From Saccharopolyspora gregorii (lineage in GTDB: Bacteria > Actinomycetota > Actinomycetes > Mycobacteriales > Pseudonocardiaceae), in contig NZ_CP059556.1 of the NCBI RefSeq assembly GCF_024734405.1, positions 372,001 through 436,000 on the forward strand: a DNA stretch of 64,000 bases, read 5' to 3'. A program made the position numbers and the translations under genes. Within the stretch, counting starts at the first letter, position 1. Every line of letters begins with the position of its first letter. Shown here piece by piece: positions 18,366 to 27,682 of this stretch. The notes beneath the pieces are model-generated. The model was not told the DNA's origin, made no database searches, and was given only the letters and a program-made list of their open reading frames with translations.

Positions 18366-19073
18366 GTGAGCTTGCGCGCGGTGTTCTTCGACTACTCGGG
18401 CACGTTGTTCCGGCTGGAGCAGGACGCGTCCTGGCTCGCCGGGCTGACCGACGGCAGCGGTGATCCGCTGACCCTGGAGGCGCAGACCGAGCTGCTGCGC
18501 AGGCTCACCGCCCCCACCGGTCGCGTCGTCGAGTTCGAGCCGGAGTTCCAGGAGGCCTGGGACCAGCGCGACCTCGACCCGGAGATGCACCGCAAGTCCA
18601 ACATCGAGGTGCTGCGGGTCTCCGGCGTCAGCACCGCGGAACAGGCGGAGGCGCTCTACGCCCGCCTGGTGGACCCGCTGTCCTGGACGCCGTACCCGGA
18701 CACCGCCGAGGTGCTGCGCGGGCTGCGCGACGCGGGCGTGCGGATCGGCGTGATCAGCAACATCGCCTTCGACATCCGCCCGGCGTTCGAGAAGCTCGGC
18801 GTGTTCGACCTGGTCGACGAGTACCTGATGTCCTACGTCGAAGGCGTGATCAAGCCCGACCCGAAGCTGTTCCTGCGCGCCTGCGAGCGGCTCGGCGTCG
18901 AACCGGCCGAAGCGCTCATGATCGGTGACAGCGAGGAGGCCGACGGCGGTGCGGCCGCGATCGGCTGCGCGGTGTCCATCGTGGAACCGCTGCCCACCGC
19001 GCAGCGGCCGGACGCCCTGCTCGCGGCGGTCGCGGAGCACGGCGTGCTGCCCGCCTCGCCCGCGGGGGCGTGA
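18366..19073 (+). CDS. HAD-superfamily hydrolase
   Basis: The product is 235 aa. HAD motif I is FFDYSGTLF, where the second catalytic Asp of DxD is replaced by Ser (D-Y-S), motif II is ISNIAFD, and motif III/IV is IKPDPKLF plus GDSEEADGGAA. A helical cap lies between motifs I and II. Ser at the second motif-I position suggests a hydrolase of the haloacid/phosphatase-like subgroup rather than a strict phosphomonoesterase. Substrate unknown. It is followed about 100 bp later by cysS. Confidence 0.82.
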   Translation: MSLRAVFFDYSGTLFRLEQDASWLAGLTDGSGDPLTLEAQTELLRRLTAPTGRVVEFEPEFQEAWDQRDLDPEMHRKSNIEVLRVSGVSTAEQAEALYARLVDPLSWTPYPDTAEVLRGLRDAGVRIGVISNIAFDIRPAFEKLGVFDLVDEYLMSYVEGVIKPDPKLFLRACERLGVEPAEALMIGDSEEADGGAAAIGCAVSIVEPLPTAQRPDALLAAVAEHGVLPASPAGA

Positions 19074-19160
19074 TCACCGCGACCGGATCTCCGGCGGAGC
19101 GCACAGCGCGAAGCCTTGACGAGCAGGCCCCTGTCGTGGTTCACGATCGGAGGACCCCCG

Positions 19161-19166
19161 TACCAT
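19161..19166 (+). promoter_or_regulatory. Candidate -10 element, leaderless cysS
   Basis: TACCAT ends 6 nt before the GTG start of cysS. A GAGG sits directly against the start codon, too close to work as a normal ribosome site. Confidence 0.45.
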
Positions 19167-19172
19167 CGAGGC

Positions 19173-20567
19173 GTGAGCCTGCACCTGCATGACACCGCGA
19201 CCCGCACGACGCGCGAATTCCACCCGCGCTGCGACGGAGTGGCGTCGATCTACGTCTGTGGGGCGACGGTGCAGGGCGTGCCGCACATCGGTCACGTGCG
19301 CAGCGGGCTCGACTTCGACGTGCTGCGCCGCTGGCTGCTGCACACCGGGTACGACGTGCGGCTGGTCCGCAACGTCACCGACATCGACGACAAGATCATC
19401 GCGAAGGCGGGGGAGGCTGGCCGTCCCTGGTGGGAGTGGGCCGCCACGCACGAGCGCGCCTTCGAGAGCGCCTACGACCGGCTCGGTTGCCTCCCGCCGT
19501 CGGCGCTGCCCCGCGCCACCGGGCACATCGGGCAGATGGTCGAGCTGATCCAGCGGCTGATCGACAAGGACCACGCCTACCCGGCGGGCGGCGACGTGTA
19601 CTTCTCCGTCGGCTCCTTCGCCGCGGAGTACGGGCGGCTGTCCGGTCAGCGCCTCGACGAGGTGCAGCAGGGCGAGCACGCCGCCGCGGGCAAGCGCGAC
19701 CCGCGCGACTTCACGCTGTGGAAGGGCGCCAAGCCCGGCGAGCCGAGCTGGCCCACGCCGTGGGGCGACGGCCGGCCCGGCTGGCACCTGGAGTGCTCGG
19801 CGATGGCCACCTACTACCTCGGCGCCGAGTTCGACATCCACGGCGGCGGCCTGGACCTGGTGTTCCCGCACCACGAGAACGAGCTCGCCCAGTCGAACGC
19901 CGCGGGGGACCCGTTCGCCCGCTACTGGCTGCACAACGCCTGGGTGACGATGAGCGGCGAGAAGATGTCGAAGTCGCTCGGCAACACCATGAGCATCCCG
20001 GCCGTGCTGGAGCGGGCCCGCGCCTGCGAGCTGCGCTACTACCTGGTGGCCCCGCACTACCGGTCGACGGTGGAGTTCTCCGAGGAGGCGCTGCAGGAAG
20101 CGGTCGCCACCTACCGGCGCATCGAATCTTTCGTGCACCGGGTCGCGCAGCGCACCGGCGGCGTGGGGCACGGGGACGTGCGTCCCGAGTTCGCCGCGGC
20201 GATGGACGACGACCTGTCCACGCCGCAGGCGGTGGCCGCGGTGCACACCACGATCCGCGAGGGCAACGCCGCGCTCGACACCGGTGACGACGAGGCCGCG
20301 CGCGCCGCGGCGGCCTCGGTGCGCACCATGACCGACGTGCTCGGCTTGGACCCCCTCGCCCCGCAGTGGGCCGAGGAGTCCGGCGCGGACGACGCCGCGC
20401 GCCGAGCACTCGCAGAGCTGGTCGACGGCCTGCTGGAGCAGCGGCAGAAGGCTCGGGCGGAGCGCGACTTCGCCACCGCCGACCTGCTGCGGGACCGGCT
20501 GCTGGCTTCCGGCGTCGCCGTCGAGGACACACCCGACGGTCCGTTGTGGACACTCAAGGACGGGTGA
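19173..20567 (+). CDS. cysS: Cysteinyl-tRNA synthetase
   Basis: The product is 464 aa from the GTG at 19173; the frame stays open upstream. Class I signatures are HIGH as PHIGHVRSG (after YVCGATVQG with the zinc Cys) and KMSKS as EKMSKSLGN. The zinc-site segment WHLECSAM and HHENELAQS are conserved. The C-terminal anticodon-binding helices include the [12 protein letters not shown] segment typical of CysS. Length and KMSKS context favour CysS over the mycothiol ligase MshC. The position next to trmH matches Rv3580c. Confidence 0.95.
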   Translation: MSLHLHDTATRTTREFHPRCDGVASIYVCGATVQGVPHIGHVRSGLDFDVLRRWLLHTGYDVRLVRNVTDIDDKIIAKAGEAGRPWWEWAATHERAFESAYDRLGCLPPSALPRATGHIGQMVELIQRLIDKDHAYPAGGDVYFSVGSFAAEYGRLSGQRLDEVQQGEHAAAGKRDPRDFTLWKGAKPGEPSWPTPWGDGRPGWHLECSAMATYYLGAEFDIHGGGLDLVFPHHENELAQSNAAGDPFARYWLHNAWVTMSGEKMSKSLGNTMSIPAVLERARACELRYYLVAPHYRSTVEFSEEALQEAVATYRRIESFVHRVAQRTGGVGHGDVRPEFAAAMDDDLSTPQAVAAVHTTIREGNAALDTGDDEAARAAAASVRTMTDVLGLDPLAPQWAEESGADDAARRALAELVDGLLEQRQKARAERDFATADLLRDRLLASGVAVEDTPDGPLWTLKDG

Positions 20568-20574
20568 ACGAACG

Positions 20575-21546
20575 TTGGCAGGCAACGACAAGCGCCGTGG
20601 GGCGACCCGCAAGCCGGGAACCAAGAAGGGGATGGTGAAGGGCTCCGGCGGCCAGCGCCGCAAGGGCCTCGAAGGCAAGGGCCCCACCCCCAAGGCCAAG
20701 GACCGGGTTCCGCACCCGGCGAAGAAGCGCGCCGATGCCGCCAAGGCGCGCACCGAGCAGCAGAACCGCAGGCAGCGCGAGCAGCGCGAACTGCCCGAGA
20801 TGGTGGCCGGCCGCAACCCGGTCGCCGAATGCCTCCGCGCCGGCGTGCCCGCCACCGGGCTGTACGTGGCGCAGGGCATCGACACCGACGACCGGGTCAA
20901 GGACGCGGTGCGCAACGCGTCCGACCGGGGCATCTCGGTGATCGACGTGCCCCGCACCGAGCTGGACCGGATGACCGGCGGCGCCATGCACCAGGGCCTC
21001 GCGCTGCAGGTGCCGCCGTTCAAGTACGCGCACCCGGACGACGTGCTCGCGCACGCCGCCGACTCCGGCCGGCCGCCGCTGCTGGTGGCGCTGGACGGGG
21101 TCACCGACCCGCGGAACCTGGGCGCGGTGATCCGCTCGGCCGCCGCGTTCGGCGCGCACGGCGTGATCCTCCCGCAGCGGCGCAGCGCCGGGATGACCGC
21201 CGTCGCGTGGCGCACCAGCGCGGGCACCGCGGCGCAGCTGCCGGTGGCGATGGCCGTGAACCTCACCCGCACCCTCAAGGACCTCAAGAACGAGGGCCTG
21301 ATGGTCGTGGGGCTCGACGCGGACTCCGACATCACCTCCGACGAGCTGGAGCTCGCCGGCGGCCCGCTGGTGGTCGTCGTCGGCTCCGAGGGGCGCGGGC
21401 TGTCCCGGCTGGTGCGGGAGACCTGCGACCAGACGGTGTCGATCCCGATGGCCGGGCAGGTGGAGTCGCTGAACGCCTCCGTCGCGGCCGGGGTGGTGCT
21501 GGCCGAGGTGGCGCGGCGCCGCCGCATCAAGCCGGTCACCTACTGA
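20575..21546 (+). CDS. TrmH/SpoU-family RNA 2'-O-methyltransferase (RlmB-like)
   Basis: The product is 323 aa from a TTG 7 bp after the cysS stop. The start is supported by the conserved basic N-terminus ([18 protein letters not shown]) that mycobacterial relatives share. A disordered Lys-rich extension of about 75 residues precedes the substrate-binding domain. The SPOUT knot follows with [26 protein letters not shown] and [15 protein letters not shown]. It methylates a ribose 2'-OH in rRNA, probably 23S. It is coupled to cysS, as in Rv3580c-Rv3579c. Confidence 0.9.
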   Translation: MAGNDKRRGATRKPGTKKGMVKGSGGQRRKGLEGKGPTPKAKDRVPHPAKKRADAAKARTEQQNRRQREQRELPEMVAGRNPVAECLRAGVPATGLYVAQGIDTDDRVKDAVRNASDRGISVIDVPRTELDRMTGGAMHQGLALQVPPFKYAHPDDVLAHAADSGRPPLLVALDGVTDPRNLGAVIRSAAAFGAHGVILPQRRSAGMTAVAWRTSAGTAAQLPVAMAVNLTRTLKDLKNEGLMVVGLDADSDITSDELELAGGPLVVVVGSEGRGLSRLVRETCDQTVSIPMAGQVESLNASVAAGVVLAEVARRRRIKPVTY

Positions 21547-21718
21547 TCGTCCGGTGCGCGGCCCGTCGAGCGGACGGGTCGCGCACCTCCGGCGGCCCGG
21601 CGGGATTTCGCCGGTGAGCTGAGCCGTTCCTGGCAAGTGCGGCCACGCGCTCGGCTAGGCTCCGAAGCCGAGTCGATCGGGAGGCCCGGGCCTCCCAGCA
21701 CCGCGAGGCCCCTCACCG

Positions 21719-23143
21719 ATGTACTTCTCCACTCCGCTGTTCCTCTGGTACTTCCTGCCGGTCGTGCTGGCGGCGGTGCTCATCGCGCCCCGGTCCGCGC
21801 GCAACGCGATCGTGGCCGTCGCGAGCCTGGTGTTCTACGCCAGCGGCGCGGGCGGCACCACCCTGCTGCTGCTGGCGTGCATCGTCGTCAACTTCCTCGC
21901 GGGCAAGTCCCTCGAACCCGGAGCGGAGCACCCGTACCGCCGGGCCCTGCTCATCGGCGCCGTCTCGTTCGACCTGCTGGTGCTGGTGGTGTGGAAGTAC
22001 GCGGGCTTCGCCACCGAGCAGCTGGCGACGCTGACCCGGTGGTTCGGCGGCGACTTCCCGGTGCTGCAGCTGGCGCTGCCGATCGGCATCTCCTTCTACA
22101 CGTTCCACCACATCTCCTACGTGGTCGACGTGTACCGCGGCGAACGGCCCGCGCTGCGCAACCCGGTCGGCTTCGTCACCTACATCGCGATGTTCCCGCA
22201 GCTGGTGGCCGGACCGATCGTGCGCTACCGGGAGATCGCCGACCAGCTCCCGCAGCAGCGCACCCACCGGCTCGACGACGTCGCAGCCGGCTTCCCGCGG
22301 TTCGCGTGGGGGCTGACGAAGAAGGTCGTCGTCGCCGACACGCTCGCCCCGATGGTCGACGCCTGCTTCGCGACCCCGGCCGAGGACATGAGCTTCGCCG
22401 TCGCCTGGCTCGGCGCCATCGGCTACACCGTGCAGCTGTACTTCGACTTCTCCGGCTACTCCGACATGGCGATCGGGCTGGGTCGGATGCTCGGGTTCCG
22501 GCTGCCGGAGAACTTCGCCCGGCCCTACTCCTCGGTGACCGTCACCGAGTTCTGGCGGCGCTGGCACATGTCGCTGTCCCGCTGGTTCCGCGACTACGTC
22601 TACATCCCGCTCGGCGGCAACCGGCGCGGCACCGGGCGCACCTACCTGAACCTGGCGATCATCTTCGTGCTCACCGGGTTCTGGCACGGCGCGGCGTGGA
22701 CCTACCTGGTGTGGGGCCTGTTCCACGGGGCGCTGCTGGTCGTGGAACGCGCCACCGGGCACGACTCGGCGCCCGCGGACCGCTGGGCGCGGCTGGGCAG
22801 GCGGGCGCTGACGCTGCTGCTGGTCGTGCTGGGCTGGGTGTTCTTCCGGGCGCCCGACCTGGGGACGGCGTTCACGATGATCGGGCACATGCTGCTGCCG
22901 GACCTGTCCGGGCTCACCGACCTCGTCGCCGCCTCCGTCACCCACCAGCGGGTGTTCTTCCTGCTGGTCGCGCTGGTCGTGGTGCTGCTGCCCGCCTCCA
23001 CCGGGACCGGGGCGTTCCTGGAGTCGGTGCGCTCCCGGCAGGCGAACGCGCTGCGGGCGGCGGTGATGACGGCCGGGCTGCTGTACTCGGGCCTGCTGGT
23101 CGCGACCGGCTCGTTCAGCCCGTTCCTGTACTACCAGTTCTGA
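21719..23143 (+). CDS. MBOAT-family O-acyltransferase (AlgI-like)
   Basis: The product is 474 aa with about eleven membrane helices. Family signatures are FPQLVAGPIVRYRE, LYFDFSGYSDMAIGL, EFWRRWHMSLSRWFRDYVYIPLGG and the catalytic-His segment TGFWHGAAWTY. It would move an acyl (usually acetyl) group across the membrane for transfer to a surface polysaccharide. The AlgJ-like gene about 750 bp downstream is the expected partner. A TAGGCT hexamer at 21654-21659 could be the -10, giving a leader of about 50 nt. Confidence 0.92.
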   Translation: MYFSTPLFLWYFLPVVLAAVLIAPRSARNAIVAVASLVFYASGAGGTTLLLLACIVVNFLAGKSLEPGAEHPYRRALLIGAVSFDLLVLVVWKYAGFATEQLATLTRWFGGDFPVLQLALPIGISFYTFHHISYVVDVYRGERPALRNPVGFVTYIAMFPQLVAGPIVRYREIADQLPQQRTHRLDDVAAGFPRFAWGLTKKVVVADTLAPMVDACFATPAEDMSFAVAWLGAIGYTVQLYFDFSGYSDMAIGLGRMLGFRLPENFARPYSSVTVTEFWRRWHMSLSRWFRDYVYIPLGGNRRGTGRTYLNLAIIFVLTGFWHGAAWTYLVWGLFHGALLVVERATGHDSAPADRWARLGRRALTLLLVVLGWVFFRAPDLGTAFTMIGHMLLPDLSGLTDLVAASVTHQRVFFLLVALVVVLLPASTGTGAFLESVRSRQANALRAAVMTAGLLYSGLLVATGSFSPFLYYQF

Positions 23144-23391
23144 GGGGGCTTGCCCGGCTCTTCTCGCCCGGTGGCCGGGTCGCCGCGTTCTCGCCGGGAG
23201 GAACGCCGACCCGAGCTGGTGCGCGCAGCACAGCGGGCCGGCCAGGGGAAGCGGCTTCGGGTCGGCCGGTTCCGGGTCGTTGGTCCGTTGTCGCGGGGGT
23301 GGGGCGGCGGGACGATGGTCAGGGGCGATGAGGCTCGCCGGAAGTGCGGAACACGCCGCTGATGGCCTCTCCGGAACTCAGGATGCCCGCC

Positions 23392-23841
23392 ATGTCGCAC
23401 ATCCACGTCCTGCTGCGTTCCTCCGCCGCCGTGTTCTTCGGCGACCGGGTGCTGCTGGTGCGCCGCCGCGAGCACGACGACCTGGTGCTGCCGGGCGGCA
23501 CCCCGCGGCCGGGGGAGGACTTCCACGCCTGCGTGCGGCGCGAGCTGCGCGAGGAGACCGACATGCTGATCGACCCGGGCACCTGCGCGCTCATCGTCGA
23601 GACCGTGCGCCCCTTCGCCGAACGGCTGGTGGACGTCGTGTTCCGCTCCCCGGGCCGGCCCGCCGGGTGGCCGCGGTTCAAGGAGGACGGCCTGCGGCCC
23701 GAGCTGGTCCCGGTCGCCGAGCTGCCCCGGCTGGACCTGCACCCGCCGATCGCGGCGCAGCTGGCCGAACTGCACGAGGTCCGCGAATCCGGCCCGCCGA
23801 AGTACCTGCGGAACGAACACCGGACGCCCGTGCGGCCGTGA
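23392..23841 (+). CDS. NUDIX hydrolase
   Basis: The product is 149 aa from the ATG at 23392, chosen for a CAGGA 9 nt upstream; in-frame starts at 23344 and 23362 are alternatives. The Nudix box GGTPRPGEDFHACVRRELREET fits Gx5Ex7REUxEE, split here only in wording. It hydrolyses a nucleoside diphosphate linked to another moiety. Its place between two O-acetylation genes hints at a sugar-nucleotide or acyl-CoA substrate, but that is inference. Confidence 0.85.
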   Translation: MSHIHVLLRSSAAVFFGDRVLLVRRREHDDLVLPGGTPRPGEDFHACVRRELREETDMLIDPGTCALIVETVRPFAERLVDVVFRSPGRPAGWPRFKEDGLRPELVPVAELPRLDLHPPIAAQLAELHEVRESGPPKYLRNEHRTPVRP

Positions 23842-23880
23842 GTTCCGCGGGAACCGGGCACGGCCGTCGCCCGGCCGGGC

Positions 23881-23886
23881 TAACGT
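23881..23886 (+). promoter_or_regulatory. Candidate -10 element, leaderless AlgJ-like gene
   Basis: TAACGT ends 6 nt before the GTG at 23893. There is no Shine-Dalgarno sequence. Confidence 0.45.
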
Positions 23887-23892
23887 AGCGGC

Positions 23893-25176
23893 GTGTCGAG
23901 GACGGAACCGACCGAGCTGCCCGCGGTCCACGAGTCGTGGCTGCCGCGCGAGCACCCGATGCACCGGCCGCGGCACGGCAGGCGCCAGCTCACCGCCCTG
24001 GTGTGCGCGCTGCTGTTCCTCACCGCGCCCGCCACCACCTGGGTGTTCGGCGCGCGGGCGGAGCAGCTGGAGAACCGGCCGCTGGCGGAGTTCCCGAGCA
24101 TCACCGACGGCTGGGGCTTCCTCACCGGGCTGTCCCCGTGGGCCGCGGAGAACCTGCCGTTCCGCGGGACCGCGGTCCGGTCGGTGCACAGCATCAGCCA
24201 GGGGGTGTTCGGCGAGCAGGCGCGGTTGGAGTCGGGGACGCACAGCTCGCCCACCGGCACCGGGAGCGACCAGCAGCAGGTCCGGCAGCCGCTGAACGAG
24301 AACGTGTTCCCGAAGGTCATCGAAGGCCGGGCGGGCTGGCTCTACCTCGGCCACGACGTCGCCTACCCGTGCACGCCGAAGCGCAGCCTGGACGAGGTGA
24401 TCGCCGGATTGCGGCGCTGGCGCCAGGTCGTGGAGGCATCCGGGCGGAAGTTCCAGCTGGTCATCGCGCCGGACAAGTCGACGATGTACCCGGCGAACCT
24501 GCCGCCGCAGTACGCGGGCAAGGACTGCTCCTCGCGGGCCAGGGAGGAGTTCTGGCGGCGGCTGCCCACCGCGACCGGCGCGATCGACATGCGGGACCCG
24601 CTGCGCGAATCCGCCGACCGCAACGGCCGGGCGATCTACCACGACATCGACACGCACTGGACCCACGAGGGCGGCATCACGATGGTGTACCAGCTGGCGG
24701 AGCGGCTGTCCCCGGGCAGCACCGCCACCTGGAAGGTGCAGCCCGGCAGGCAGTACCCGCACTCCGCCGACATCCCCGACCTGCTCGGCCAGCGCCGCAC
24801 CGTGCCCATCCAGGCCTACTCGCTGGCGCCGGACGGCGGCGCGGACCACACCCGATTCGAACCCAGCGACTTCCACGAGCCGCTGCACCTGAAGTCGATG
24901 CCGCGGGCCGGCATGATCGCCGAGCCGACGCGGATGGTGGGCGACTCGTTCACCCAGTTCGCCAGCCCGTACCTGGCCGCGACGTTCGCCGACATCGGCA
25001 TCGTGCACCCGGAGGAGGTCGCGAAGCGACCGCGGGAGACGGCGGCGCTGCTCGCGGAGGGCGACGTGGTGACCTTCGAGCTGTCCGAGCGGTTCGTCTC
25101 CGGCGGCCGTTACGACCTGCTCGACCCGGCGGTCGCCGACCAAGTGGGGGCAGTGCTCGCCGCCGACCCGCGTTGA
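23893..25176 (+). CDS. AlgJ/AlgX-like SGNH O-acetyltransferase domain protein
   Basis: The product is 427 aa. One N-terminal signal-anchor helix (about residues 32-55) is followed by AEQLENRPLAEFP, an opening shared by AlgJ/AlgX proteins. The catalytic features of the family are visible: DTHWTHEGG (Asp-His) and the nucleophile segment VGDSFTQF. KVIEGRAGWLYLG is another family hallmark. It would accept acetyl groups delivered by the MBOAT protein and place them on an extracellular glycan. The glycan is unknown. Confidence 0.85.
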   Translation: MSRTEPTELPAVHESWLPREHPMHRPRHGRRQLTALVCALLFLTAPATTWVFGARAEQLENRPLAEFPSITDGWGFLTGLSPWAAENLPFRGTAVRSVHSISQGVFGEQARLESGTHSSPTGTGSDQQQVRQPLNENVFPKVIEGRAGWLYLGHDVAYPCTPKRSLDEVIAGLRRWRQVVEASGRKFQLVIAPDKSTMYPANLPPQYAGKDCSSRAREEFWRRLPTATGAIDMRDPLRESADRNGRAIYHDIDTHWTHEGGITMVYQLAERLSPGSTATWKVQPGRQYPHSADIPDLLGQRRTVPIQAYSLAPDGGADHTRFEPSDFHEPLHLKSMPRAGMIAEPTRMVGDSFTQFASPYLAATFADIGIVHPEEVAKRPRETAALLAEGDVVTFELSERFVSGGRYDLLDPAVADQVGAVLAADPR

Positions 25177-25192
25177 AGGTTCCCCCCCGCTC

Positions 25193-25294
25193 CTGTTGCT
25201 CAGGGCCGGGGTGGCGGAACCTCAGCGGGTGGTCCGGTTGCTCGGGTGGTCGGCGGTTCAGCGGTTTCGCCGCTGACAGGAAACGGACACGACC
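25193..25294. repeat. Mosaic inverted-repeat intergenic element, copy B
   Basis: It lies in the gap between the AlgJ-like gene and the convergent channel gene. The core GTGGCGGAACCTCAGCGGG (25211-25229) is identical to copy A. About 60 further bases match at roughly 80 percent. The terminal hairpin here is TCAGCGG-TTTCG-CCGCTGA, while copy A has TCAGCGC-TTC-GCGCTGA: both arms changed together, keeping the pairing. Confidence 0.65.
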
Positions 25295-25320
25295 CGCCGG
25301 GCGGGTTCGCAGCGGTGCGT

Positions 25321-25800
25321 TCACCGGGTGGCGTTGCGGACGGCCGTGACGGCCGCGCCGAGGAAGCCCAGGTTGAACACCAGGTGCACGCCCACCAGCA
25401 CTCGCGCCACCTGCGAGGAGGCGTGCACGTCGCCGAAACCGACCGTGCTGGTGATCGACAGCGCGAAGTACAGCGCATCCACCTTGGTGCGCAGCGCGGC
25501 GATCGACCCCGGCCAGTGCGCGTTCAGCCCGCAGTACACCGCGGCGAAGAACAGCACCGCCAGGTACAGCGAGGTCAGCACCCCGGTCAGCGCCACGCCC
25601 CCGGAGCGGAACCGGCGGACCTGGCGCACGATCACCGCGGCCACCGCGACCAGGCCCGCCGCGAACGCGCCGACGAACGCCCAGGTGCTGCGGACGTCGA
25701 ACACGCCCAGCGGCAGCGCGAAGTACACCGCGGTGCTCGCGGCGACGGCCAGCACGGTCCCCGCCGTCCGGCGCAGCAGGCCCCGCTCCGAGGAGAACAC
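25321..25800 (-). CDS. Two-pore-helix ion channel protein (K+ channel filter)
   Basis: The product is 159 aa with four hydrophobic segments. The pore loop STVGFGD (about residues 117-123) is a K+-channel-type selectivity filter, between TM3 and TM4, in the Ion_trans_2 style. There is no cytosolic RCK domain. It lies 72 bp downstream of the zinc permease gene on the same strand and may be cotranscribed with it. Start is a GTG. Confidence 0.85.
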   Translation of the reverse strand: MFSSERGLLRRTAGTVLAVAASTAVYFALPLGVFDVRSTWAFVGAFAAGLVAVAAVIVRQVRRFRSGGVALTGVLTSLYLAVLFFAAVYCGLNAHWPGSIAALRTKVDALYFALSITSTVGFGDVHASSQVARVLVGVHLVFNLGFLGAAVTAVRNATR

Positions 25801-25872
25801 CCGCTCAGCGTGCGTGTCCCCGACGGCCTCCGCCGGACGATCGGACGGCGATGGCGGGCCGGATCCCGCCGG

Positions 25873-26751
25873 TCAGGCCGCCGCGGGAGCGCGGGAGACC
25901 CGGCGCAGCCGGACGTTGCCGACCGCCCGGCACACCAGGTAGATCGCGAACGACAGGATCGTCACGAACGCGCTCACCGGAGCGCCCGGCGCCAGCGACA
26001 GCACGATGCCGCCCAGCACCGCGACCTCGGCGAACACCACGGCCAGCACCGTGGACAGCAGCGGGCTCGCGGTCACCCGCGCCGCCGCGGCGCCCGGCGT
26101 CACCATCAGCGCCAGCACCAGCAGCGCCCCGACCGTGTAGACGCCGAGCGCGGTCGCCACGCCCACCAGCACCGCGAACAGCGGGGTGAGCAGCCGGGCG
26201 GGCACGCCCCGCGCCGCGGCCACGTCCGGGTCGACGCTGGCGAACAGCAGCGGCCGGTACACCACGGCCAGCACCACCAGCACCACCGCGGCACTGCCGC
26301 CGAGCAGCGCCACGTCGGCCGAGTCGACGCCGACGATCTGCCCGATGAGCAGGCTGAACTTGTTCGAGGTGCGCTCCGGGTTCATCCACAGCAGCAGCAC
26401 CCCGAGGCCGAGGCCGAACGACAGGATCGCGCCGATCACCGAGTCCCGTTCCCCGCCGCGCTGCCCGAGGAACCCGAGCAGCAGCGCCGCGACCACCGCG
26501 CCGCCGAGCGCCCCGGCTCCGACGCTCGCGCCGAACAGCAGGGCGGCGGCCGCGCCGGTGAACGCGAGCTCCGCGGTGCCGTGCACGGCGAAGGACATCT
26601 TCCGCGCCACCACCAGCGGCGCCAGCGCCCCCGACACCAGGCCGAGCGCGGCCGCGGCCAGCAGCGCCTGCTGCACGAACGGGTAGCCGAGCAGGTTCCC
26701 GGTCAGCTCGAAGTCGAAGAACCGGCTCAGCGCGTCCAGCAGGGTGTTCAT
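25873..26751 (-). CDS. znuB: Zinc/manganese ABC transporter permease ZnuB-like
   Basis: The product is 292 aa from an ATG overlapping the ATPase stop by 4 bp. It has about eight membrane helices and the ABC-3 family pattern, including SFAVHGTAELAFTGAA in the coupling region and PGAAAARVTASPL. It forms the channel of a high-affinity metal importer with the ATPase and the His-rich binding protein upstream. Zn rather than Mn is suggested by the His-rich binding protein. Confidence 0.9.
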   Translation of the reverse strand: MNTLLDALSRFFDFELTGNLLGYPFVQQALLAAAALGLVSGALAPLVVARKMSFAVHGTAELAFTGAAAALLFGASVGAGALGGAVVAALLLGFLGQRGGERDSVIGAILSFGLGLGVLLLWMNPERTSNKFSLLIGQIVGVDSADVALLGGSAAVVLVVLAVVYRPLLFASVDPDVAAARGVPARLLTPLFAVLVGVATALGVYTVGALLVLALMVTPGAAAARVTASPLLSTVLAVVFAEVAVLGGIVLSLAPGAPVSAFVTILSFAIYLVCRAVGNVRLRRVSRAPAAA

Positions 26752-27608
26752 GAGGTGGTCTCCGCGTCGACGTGGTGGTGATCGACTTCGTCGGTGCCGG
26801 TGACGACGAGCCTGCCGCCGACCCGGGCGACCTCGACGTCCGACCGGTACAGCTCGGAGAGCGTCGCCGAGGTCATCACCTCGTCCGGCGTGCCGATCCG
26901 GAACCGGCCGTCGACCAGGTACAGGATCCGGTCCACCAGCGGCAGCACCGGGTTGATCTCGTGCGTCACGAACAGCACCGCCGAGCCGGTCTCCCGCGCC
27001 TGCCGGGCGATCAGCCTGCTCACGTTGCGCTGGTGCGCGATGTCCAGCGACAGCAGCGGTTCGTCGCACAGCAGCACGTCCGGGTCGCCGACCAGGGCCT
27101 GCGCGACCCGCAGCCGCTGCTGCTCACCACCGGAGAGCAACCCCAGCGGCATCCGCGCGTACTCGGTGGCCTCCACCGCGCGCAGCGCCCGCTCGACCCG
27201 CTGCCTGCGGTCCTTGCGGCGGCGGAAGCCCACGCCCCAGTGGTGGCCGTCCAGGCCGAGGCCGACGAGGTCGCTGCCGCGGACCGTGAGCGTCGGATCC
27301 ACCGAGCGCTGCTGCGGGACGTAGCCGATGCGGGGGCTCCCGCGTCGCGCCGCCTCGCCCGCGATCCGCACCTCGCCGCCGCTGAGCGGCTGCAACCCGA
27401 GCAGCACCCGCAGCAGGCTCGTCTTCCCCGACCCGTTCGGGCCGAGCACCGCGAGGAACTCGCCGGGCTGCACGTCCAGGTCCAGCCCGTCCCACAGGAC
27501 GCGCGGGCCGTAGGAGAGGCGGGCGCCGCGCAACCGGACCGCCGGGTCGCGCCCGGAGGTGTCCGGTTCGGTGCGGTCCGGTGCTGCGGTGTCGGTGCTG
27601 GGTTCCAC
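26748..27608 (-). CDS. znuC: Zinc/manganese ABC transporter ATP-binding protein ZnuC-like
   Basis: The product is 286 aa from a GTG. Walker A GPNGSGKTSLLR, Q-loop YVPQQRSVD, signature LSGGEQQRLRVAQ, Walker B LLCDEPLLSLD and switch His VTHEINP are all intact. It ends with an acidic/His tail (DEVDHHHVDAE) that could bind metal. It lies 74 bp downstream of the binding-protein gene and overlaps the permease gene. Confidence 0.92.
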   Translation of the reverse strand: MEPSTDTAAPDRTEPDTSGRDPAVRLRGARLSYGPRVLWDGLDLDVQPGEFLAVLGPNGSGKTSLLRVLLGLQPLSGGEVRIAGEAARRGSPRIGYVPQQRSVDPTLTVRGSDLVGLGLDGHHWGVGFRRRKDRRQRVERALRAVEATEYARMPLGLLSGGEQQRLRVAQALVGDPDVLLCDEPLLSLDIAHQRNVSRLIARQARETGSAVLFVTHEINPVLPLVDRILYLVDGRFRIGTPDEVMTSATLSELYRSDVEVARVGGRLVVTGTDEVDHHHVDAETTS

Positions 27609-27682
27609 GTGGCTCTCGGATCAGTGGTGGGGTCGGTTCGGGCGCCGGGCCGGTGGACGGGGAGGTCCACCGGCCCGGCGGG

